This document shows positions 32,897-38,535 of a stretch of 50,923 nt of DNA, one piece after another. The notes below the pieces were generated by a model. The model worked only from the letters and a program-made list of their open reading frames with translations, was not told the origin of the DNA and did not search any database. How positions within the stretch are numbered: position 1 is the stretch's first letter; every line of letters starts with the position of its first letter. Position numbers and translations under genes: made by a program. Source of the DNA: Antarctobacter heliothermus (lineage in GTDB: Bacteria; Pseudomonadota; Alphaproteobacteria; Rhodobacterales; Rhodobacteraceae). Location: positions 1 through 50,923 of the forward strand of contig NZ_FZON01000037.1 of assembly GCF_900188425.1 (NCBI RefSeq), given 5' to 3'.

Positions 32897-33164
32897 TGCG
32901 TCTTTCCGATGAACTTGGAGAAGAGGTCGTTACCTTTACCACGTTCAATATGGTCCAGCCACCGGAGGAAATCCGGGACTGGACAAGCGCGCCGGGCGAC
33001 GACGGGCATCCCCCGGACACCCGAACGATTCCATAGTGCAAGCCGTATGGATTGGTGCGCTTGGCCTTGTAATGCACATAGCAGTCCGCAGCCGCGGCGC
33101 TGGGCAGCGCAAGTGTGACAAGCACCAAGGCCGCCAAAAGGCGGCGCAAGAGGGTTGAAGGCAT
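32871..33164 (-). CDS. Small secreted protein, unknown function
   Basis: A 97-residue protein with a clear signal peptide (MPSTLLRRLLAALVLVTLAL, cleavage near SAAA-ADC). The mature part of about 72 residues holds two cysteines that could pair and the segment 'YVHYKAKRTNPYGLHYGIVR', then a Ser/Thr-rich tail. ATG 33164 is chosen because the signal peptide starts there; a longer frame to 33209 weakens it. It is the first gene of a two-gene unit with the membrane winged-helix protein, overlapping its start by 26 bp. No family recognised. A periplasmic input to the regulator is an inference from the overlap. Confidence 0.65.
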   Translation of the reverse strand: MPSTLLRRLLAALVLVTLALPSAAAADCYVHYKAKRTNPYGLHYGIVRVSGGCPSSPGALVQSRISSGGWTILNVVKVTTSSPSSSERRSAGSHYYR

Positions 33165-33253
33165 GATGATGCGACCAATCTGGAACATTGTTTCAACCTG
33201 CCCTCTCAACCTGAGAAATTCAATAACCAGAAGGGGCTGGCACAGCGGTTATC

Positions 33254-33275
33254 CAATATCAGGGGCCTGATATTG
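33254..33275. promoter_or_regulatory. 22-bp palindrome in divergent intergenic region
   Basis: Arms CAATATCAGG and CCTGATATTG (10 bp each, perfect) flank a 2-bp centre GG, in the 198-bp gap between the divergent small secreted protein genes. The site is far more A/T-rich than its surroundings. A dimer-binding operator is likelier than a terminator, because both flanking genes point away. The winged-helix protein encoded at 32192 is the obvious candidate binder. Confidence 0.65.
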
Positions 33276-33362
33276 CCCAGCCGGACAGATCGGAGCGAGC
33301 GTGGGGTGCGGAGTTCCTGACTTGACGGATCTCCCATGCATTCAGTCGAAAGGAATTGACCC

Positions 33363-33683
33363 ATGTCTGCACGTTTCATCACCTCCCTGCTCGCCGCTGG
33401 CGCGCTCGTCATGTCGCTGGCCGCAGCCTCGCCGGTTGAGGCCGGACACAACAAGAACGCCAAACGCTTTGTCGGGGCCGCCATCGGACTCTACATCCTT
33501 GGTCAGGCGCTTGAAAACAACAATCGGGGCCGCGTCGTGCGTCAGCACAACACGCACCGCAAATACAACAACCACCGCAAGGTCTACCGCCACAACCACC
33601 GCAATGGCGGAAAATGGAACCAGCGGAACGGGCGTCGCGACAACTGCCGTCGGGGCAACGGTCGCCACAACCGCTGCTGGTAA
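33363..33683 (+). CDS. Small secreted His/Asn/Arg-rich protein
   Basis: A 106-residue protein with signal peptide MSARFITSLLAAGALVMSLA (cleavage near VEA-GH). A short hydrophobic segment follows (VGAAIGLYILGQAL, about residues 37-50). From residue 55 the sequence is dominated by Arg, Asn and His (NTHRKYNNHRKVYRHNHRNG) with two Cys near the end. It is strongly basic and could bind metal, polyanions or the cell surface. ATG 33363 has AAAGGAATTGACCC upstream. The gene shares the palindrome-bearing promoter region with the divergent regulator pair. No family recognised. Confidence 0.7.
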   Translation: MSARFITSLLAAGALVMSLAAASPVEAGHNKNAKRFVGAAIGLYILGQALENNNRGRVVRQHNTHRKYNNHRKVYRHNHRNGGKWNQRNGRRDNCRRGNGRHNRCW

Positions 33684-33728
33684 ACCCAGCCGACAGATTT
33701 CGAGCAGCCCCGCGCAAGGCGGGGGAAC

Positions 33729-33761
33729 GGCTCCGGGCGTCACCGTCCGGGGCCTTTGCTT
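33729..33761 (+). terminator. Intrinsic-type terminator after the His/Asn/Arg-rich gene
   Basis: Stem GGCTCCGG / CCGGGGCC (8 bp with one G-U pair), 10-base loop, followed by TTTGCTT. It lies 45 bp after the stop codon at 33683 and is the most terminator-like element on this strand in the region. Confidence 0.65.
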
Positions 33762-33951
33762 GTCGGATGCAGGGCCCCTTGATCCCTGATCAGGTGCCGA
33801 TCCGCTTTGGCATGGCGCAGCAGACACAGTTCGCAGCAGGCACAGTGCCATGTGCCGATACTGGCGCTTTGCGGTTATTCGACCGGCCGCAGCAGGTGAC
33901 GGCATGGCAGCCAGTGGACACGCCCGGTATCCGTGACTATCTAGACGGACC

Positions 33952-34428
33952 ATGGCCAAGAAACCCAAGTCCGACCCGAACTACAAGGTAATCGCCGAAA
34001 ACCGGCGCGCGCGTTACGATTACGCGATCGAGGACGATATCGAATGCGGTATCATCCTGACCGGATCAGAGGTGAAATCCCTGCGCGAGAACACCACCAA
34101 CATCGCCGAAAGCTATGCGGCGGTCGAGGATAGCGAACTGTGGCTGGTGAACGGGTACATCGCTCCGTACGAACGGGCCATGTTCAGCCATGAGGAACGG
34201 CGGCGGCGCAAGCTGCTGGTCTCCAAGAAAGAGCTGTCGCGGCTGTGGAACGCCACCCAGCGTGAGGGTATGACGCTGGTCCCGCTGGTCATGTACTTCA
34301 ACCACAAGGGCATCGCCAAGATGAAGATCGGCATCGCCAAGGGCAAGAAGAACCACGACAAGCGTGAGACAGAGGCCAAGCGCGACTGGGCCCGCCAGAA
34401 ACAACGCCTTTTGAAAGAGCGTCACTGA
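33952..34428 (+). CDS. smpB: SsrA-binding protein SmpB
   Basis: A 158-residue partner of tmRNA that rescues stalled ribosomes. The family landmarks are present: '[20 protein letters not shown]', [14 protein letters not shown], 'NGYIAPYE' and the lysine-rich C-terminal tail '[20 protein letters not shown]' that enters the ribosome. Length is normal. ATG 33952 directly begins the conserved MAKK N-terminus. No tmRNA gene was seen in the window. The gene is followed after 48 bp by a hydrolase gene in the same direction. Confidence 0.97.
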   Translation: MAKKPKSDPNYKVIAENRRARYDYAIEDDIECGIILTGSEVKSLRENTTNIAESYAAVEDSELWLVNGYIAPYERAMFSHEERRRRKLLVSKKELSRLWNATQREGMTLVPLVMYFNHKGIAKMKIGIAKGKKNHDKRETEAKRDWARQKQRLLKERH

Positions 34429-34476
34429 CTCTCCTTGACGTTGAGTGGCGTCAGGTGATTTCCTGTCGGTGAGCCG

Positions 34477-35784
34477 TTGGCACAGGTGCGAACGATTTGG
34501 GGCGCTTTGGCATTGAGACATTTCCTGTTTGTCCTTTTGACGCTTTTGGCCACGCCGGTGATGGCGCTGGATGAAACCACGGTCCTGGAAAAGACGGTGG
34601 CCTATCTTTCGCGGGATGCCGATTGCACGCAGGTCAGCACTGAACCGGCCACCACCCTGCCGGGTTGGGAACGGCGCGTTCTGACCATGCACCACGACGG
34701 CTATCGCCTGCGTTACAGCCGCTTTGGCTGTGCGCCGGGGGCCAAGGGCGCGCTGGTGATCGCGCCGGGCCGCAGCGAACCATCGTATGAATATGCCGAA
34801 ACCGCGATTGATTTCATCGCACGCGGTTTTGCCCCGGTCTATGTGATCGACCATCGCGGGCAGGGCCTGTCGCCGCGCCTGCTGGCGGATCCCGACAAGA
34901 GCCACGTCGAGGATTTTGACGACTACATTCTGGACTTTGCCCAGTTTGTCGCGGCGGTCGAGGCTGATTTGCTGGCGCTGGGCGCGGCGTCTGACCTGCC
35001 GTTGTTCCTGACCTCGAACTCCATGGGAGGGGCCATCGCCATCGGCTATTTGCAGCAGGTCGGCGGTGACACACCCTTTGACGCCGCTGCCCTCGTCAGT
35101 GCGATGATCCATGTGAACTACATCAGCTACACCGACAAACCGCCCCGATGGCTCAACCTGCGGATCTATTCCGAAACCGGCGTGGCGGTGCAGGGCTGGT
35201 GGCGCTGCGCGGTGGCCTGGCTGTGGAATGGCGCATTGTGCCGCGACTATGCCTCGGCCCGGACGTTTGGCGCCTATGAACCCGGCACCCGCCGTTTTGA
35301 GCCGGACGCAGAGGAAATGATGACCCGCAGCCGCGCCCGCTTTGCCCTGCGCACCCGAATGTGGGACAGCTTTGACTGGAGCGGAATTCGCGCGGAGGAA
35401 TACGCCGGTGAGAACTGGGACGGGCCGCAGATCGGCGGCACCACCAACAAATGGGCGCGCGGCTCTGTCCGGTTTCTGCGCGACATGCGCGCGCCCGAAA
35501 ACTTGGCGCGCATGGTCGATACCCCGATCCTGCTGCTGAGCGGCACGCGGGATCTGCGCGCCTACCGGCAATACCCCGGCGTGTTTGATGCGCCGCCGGA
35601 CCTGTCCCGCCACACCGGGTTCTGCGACGACCTGAACGCCGCCAGCCTTGCGGCGGACAAGGGCTATGCCTGCCAGTTCTCGGCCATCAACGGTGCCTTC
35701 CACGAGATCTACAAGGAACGCGACCGCGAACGGAATGCCGCGCTGGACATGGTCGAGGGCTTCTTTCTGCGCCACGGACGTTGA
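34477..35784 (+). CDS. Secreted alpha/beta hydrolase, lysophospholipase (PldB)-like
   Basis: A protein of up to 435 residues of the monoacylglycerol lipase/PldB group. A hydrophobic leader (LRHFLFVLLTLLATPVMA) indicates export. The oxyanion region is 'VIAPGRSEPSYEYAETAIDF', the helix 'VYVIDHRGQGLSPR' is typical, and the nucleophile elbow reads TSNSMGG with Ser182. The first Gly of the usual GxSxG motif is replaced by Ser. Asp in LSGTRDLRAY and His in NGAFHEIYKE complete the likely triad. Start choice is uncertain: TTG 34477, GTG 34486 or TTG 34513, none with a strong ribosome site. The natural substrate is probably a lysophospholipid or acylglycerol. Confidence 0.82.
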   Translation: MAQVRTIWGALALRHFLFVLLTLLATPVMALDETTVLEKTVAYLSRDADCTQVSTEPATTLPGWERRVLTMHHDGYRLRYSRFGCAPGAKGALVIAPGRSEPSYEYAETAIDFIARGFAPVYVIDHRGQGLSPRLLADPDKSHVEDFDDYILDFAQFVAAVEADLLALGAASDLPLFLTSNSMGGAIAIGYLQQVGGDTPFDAAALVSAMIHVNYISYTDKPPRWLNLRIYSETGVAVQGWWRCAVAWLWNGALCRDYASARTFGAYEPGTRRFEPDAEEMMTRSRARFALRTRMWDSFDWSGIRAEEYAGENWDGPQIGGTTNKWARGSVRFLRDMRAPENLARMVDTPILLLSGTRDLRAYRQYPGVFDAPPDLSRHTGFCDDLNAASLAADKGYACQFSAINGAFHEIYKERDRERNAALDMVEGFFLRHGR

Positions 35785-35889
35785 CGTGGGCCCGGTGCGG
35801 GGAAAGCGCAGTCTGCATTCCCGTGCCGTGCGATACCGCGTCGGGATAGGCATGCCGTATCCCACGGTGGGACAGCAGAGGGTATGGAT

Positions 35890-36180
35890 ATGGAACTGAT
35901 TATTGCACTGATCTCGGGCGCGGTGGGTGGCAACGTCGCAGGCGGAGTGGTCAAGAACATCAACCAGGGCACGCTGATCAACTCGATCTCGGGCATTGTC
36001 GGCGGTGGGCTGGGCGGCACGCTCCTGGGGATGCTGGGCGCACCCGATCTGGCCGGAGCGGCAGGCGGCGCGGGCGGTCTGGACATCGGCGCAATCATCG
36101 GTCAGGTCGCCGCCGGCGGTGCCGGGGGCGGCGTGGTGCTGGCGATTGTCAGCGCGCTGCGCGGCATGCTGAGCAAGTAA
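35890..36180 (+). CDS. Small glycine-rich membrane protein
   Basis: A 96-residue protein with two glycine-rich hydrophobic stretches: 'LIIALISGAVGGNVAGGVVK' at the N-terminus and, after 'INSISGIVGGGLGGTLLGML', a second one near the C-terminus. Similar short proteins occur widely in bacteria without known function. ATG 35890 is preferred over ATG 35884 because GAGGG is correctly spaced only for it. A strong hairpin follows 10 bp after the stop. A glycine-zipper type membrane insertion is plausible. Confidence 0.7.
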   Translation: MELIIALISGAVGGNVAGGVVKNINQGTLINSISGIVGGGLGGTLLGMLGAPDLAGAAGGAGGLDIGAIIGQVAAGGAGGGVVLAIVSALRGMLSK

Positions 36181-36189
36181 TGCCTGCCT

Positions 36190-36212
36190 CCGGGGCGGCA
36201 TTTCCGCCCCGG
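36190..36212 (+). terminator. Terminator hairpin after the glycine-rich membrane protein gene
   Basis: Perfect stem CCGGGGCGG / CCGCCCCGG (9 bp), loop CATTT, directly after the stop codon at 36180. There is no T-run, as is common for high-GC alphaproteobacteria. Position and stability support termination. Confidence 0.7.
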
Positions 36213-36292
36213 GGACCGGATGGCAGGCGCGACGCGCTTGCAAGCACCTGCCCTCTTGCCTAATCACATGGGTATCACGGTGAGGGAGACCC

Positions 36293-37153
36293 ATGTTCGT
36301 TGACGATCCCAAGACGCTTGTCTCGACCGAATGGCTGGCGCAACACTTGAACGACCCCGATCTGCGGGTGCTGGATGCCAGCTGGTATCTGCCTGCCATG
36401 AACCGGGACGCGCGTACAGACTATGCCGCCGGGCACATCCCCGGCGCGCGCTACTTTGACATTGATGATGTGTCCGATGCCCGGTCGGACCTGCCGCACA
36501 TGGCCCCGCCGCCGGAGAAATTCATGTCGCGCCTGCGCGCCATGGGCGTCGGTGACGGCCATCAGGTGGTGGTCTACGACGGTTTGGGGATGTTTTCCGC
36601 GCCCCGCGTCTGGTGGCTGTTCAAACTGATGGGCAAGGACGACATCGCCGTGCTGGACGGCGGCTTTGCCAAATGGCAGGCCGAGGGCCGCCCGGTCGAG
36701 GATATGGACCCGATCGTGCGCGACCGTCACATGACCGTCCGCCGACAAGCCCACCTTGTGCGCGACGTCACGCAGGTGTCCGCCGCAGCCAAGCTGAAAA
36801 ACACCGAGGTGATCGACGCCCGGTCCCCGGCGCGCTTTGCCGGGACGGCACCAGAGCCGCGTGAGGGCCTGCGCGCGGGCCATATCCCCGGATCGAAAAA
36901 CGTCTACTTCCAGGATTTGCTGGCGGACGACGGCACGCTCAAGAACAACGATGCCCTGCGCGCGGTCTTTGACGCCGCGGGCGTCGACCTGTCGAAACCG
37001 GCGATCACCACCTGCGGGTCGGGCGTGACGGCGGCAATCCTCAGCCTTGCGATGGAACGCATCGGCAAGACAGACCATTCACTTTATGACGGCTCGTGGG
37101 CAGAGTGGGGCGCATTCGCGACGCTGCCCGTCGCCACGGGGCCCGCCGACTGA
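36293..37153 (+). CDS. sseA: 3-mercaptopyruvate sulfurtransferase
   Basis: A 286-residue tandem rhodanese. The inactive N-terminal domain carries 'VSTEWLAQHLNDPDLRVLDA' and 'HIPGARYFDID'. The active C-terminal domain contains TTCGSGVTA with catalytic Cys241. The CGSGVT loop distinguishes mercaptopyruvate sulfurtransferases from thiosulfate sulfurtransferases (CRxGxx). It moves sulfur from 3-mercaptopyruvate to cyanide or thiols. The following aminotransferase gene starts 13 bp later, which makes sense: transamination of cysteine yields 3-mercaptopyruvate. ATG 36293 has GTGAGGGAGACCC upstream. Confidence 0.93.
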   Translation: MFVDDPKTLVSTEWLAQHLNDPDLRVLDASWYLPAMNRDARTDYAAGHIPGARYFDIDDVSDARSDLPHMAPPPEKFMSRLRAMGVGDGHQVVVYDGLGMFSAPRVWWLFKLMGKDDIAVLDGGFAKWQAEGRPVEDMDPIVRDRHMTVRRQAHLVRDVTQVSAAAKLKNTEVIDARSPARFAGTAPEPREGLRAGHIPGSKNVYFQDLLADDGTLKNNDALRAVFDAAGVDLSKPAITTCGSGVTAAILSLAMERIGKTDHSLYDGSWAEWGAFATLPVATGPAD

Positions 37154-37165
37154 CCGGAGAAAAAC

Positions 37166-38350
37166 ATGTTCGAGACGATCAAGGAACAACCCGCCGACAA
37201 GATCCTGATGCTGATGCAGGCGTTCCGCGAGGACCCGCGCGACGGCAAGATCGACCTTGGCGTCGGCGTCTACAAGGACGCAAGCGGCAACACACCGATC
37301 ATGCGCGCGATCAAAGCCGCCGAACAGCAGCTGTGGCAGGCGGAACAGACCAAGGCCTATACCGGGCTGGCGGGTGATCCCGGCTTTGCCGATGCGATGG
37401 TGGCGCTGGTGCTGGGCGATGCGGTGGCGCGCGACAACGTGGCGGCGGCGGCCACGCCGGGCGGCACCGGCGCGGTGCGTCAGGCCTTTGACATGGCCAA
37501 GATGGCCAACCCCGATGTGCGGGTGTTCGTCAGCGACCCGACATGGCCAAACCACCTGTCGATCCTCAAGCACATGGGGATCGAGACGGTGATGTACCGC
37601 TATTTCGACAATGACACCGGCGGCGTGAAATTCGACGGCATGATGGCGGATCTGGCGCAGGCGGGCAAAGGCGACATCGTGCTGCTGCACGGCTGCTGCC
37701 ACAACCCCACGGGCGCCAACCTGAACGTGACCCAATGGCAGGCGGTGATCGACCTGCTGAACCAGACCGGCGCCACGCCGATGGTGGACCTTGCCTATCA
37801 GGGCTTTGGTGACGGGCTGGAGGAAGACGCGCAGGCGGTGCGCATGGTGGCCTCGTCCGTGCCTGAATGCCTGATCGCGGCGTCGTGTTCGAAGAACTTT
37901 GGCATCTACCGCGAACGCACCGGCCTGCTGATGGCCGTGGCGCAGGACGGGGGCGCGAAAAAGCTGAATCAGGGCACGCTGAACTATCTCAACCGGCAGA
38001 ACTTTTCCTTTCCGCCGGACCACGGCGCGCGTCTGGTGACCATGGTGCTGACCGACGACGCGCTGCGCGCCGACTGGAAAGCGGAACTGGAAGAGATGCG
38101 CACCGGGATGCTGGCCCTGCGCGAAAAGCTGGCAGGCGAGTTGCAACGCCTGTCCGGGTCGGACCGGTTCGGCTTTCTTGCCCAGCACCGCGGCATGTTC
38201 TCACGTCTGGGCGCCAGCCCCGAGCAGGTCGAGACGCTGCGCGCGGACTCGGGCGTGTACATGGTGGGCGATTCGCGCATGAACATCGCCGGTCTGAACG
38301 CGCAGACCGTGCCATTGCTGGCCGAAGCAATCATCAAAGCGGGCGTCTGA
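37166..38350 (+). CDS. Aromatic/aspartate aminotransferase (class I PLP)
   Basis: A 394-residue fold-type I aminotransferase of the AspC/TyrB group. The N-terminus 'PADKILMLMQAFREDPRDGK' and 'DLGVGVYKDASGNTPIM' are characteristic. The Lys that holds PLP is in SCSKNFGIYRERTG (about residue 243), and the substrate Arg pair is expected in this motif and near the C-terminus. It transfers amino groups between aspartate, aromatic amino acids and 2-oxoglutarate, and often cysteine. The 13-bp gap after sseA indicates an operon and suggests cysteine-to-mercaptopyruvate conversion as one role. Confidence 0.9.
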   Translation: MFETIKEQPADKILMLMQAFREDPRDGKIDLGVGVYKDASGNTPIMRAIKAAEQQLWQAEQTKAYTGLAGDPGFADAMVALVLGDAVARDNVAAAATPGGTGAVRQAFDMAKMANPDVRVFVSDPTWPNHLSILKHMGIETVMYRYFDNDTGGVKFDGMMADLAQAGKGDIVLLHGCCHNPTGANLNVTQWQAVIDLLNQTGATPMVDLAYQGFGDGLEEDAQAVRMVASSVPECLIAASCSKNFGIYRERTGLLMAVAQDGGAKKLNQGTLNYLNRQNFSFPPDHGARLVTMVLTDDALRADWKAELEEMRTGMLALREKLAGELQRLSGSDRFGFLAQHRGMFSRLGASPEQVETLRADSGVYMVGDSRMNIAGLNAQTVPLLAEAIIKAGV

Positions 38351-38508
38351 TCCAAAGGGGCGGGGCCCTGCGGGGCCCGCGCTTGATATCTCGTTGGCGG
38401 CCTTTGGCCGCCTGCCTCGGGGTTTGCCTCCGGCGGGGATATTTTTGGACAGAAGAAACTGGGGTCTGACCCCGGGGCTGTGTGGTGATTTTTGGAGACT
38501 CGAAATGA

Positions 38509-38523
38509 GAACAAAACGGGAAT
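38509..38523 (+). promoter_or_regulatory. LexA box upstream of dnaE2
   Basis: GAAC-AAAACGG-GAAT, 13 bp before the dnaE2 start codon. Read on the other strand it is ATTC-N7-GTTC, one mismatch from the alphaproteobacterial SOS operator GTTC-N7-GTTC. Position over the transcription or translation start fits repression by LexA. Confidence 0.75.
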
Positions 38524-38535
38524 ATATGTCCTGTC

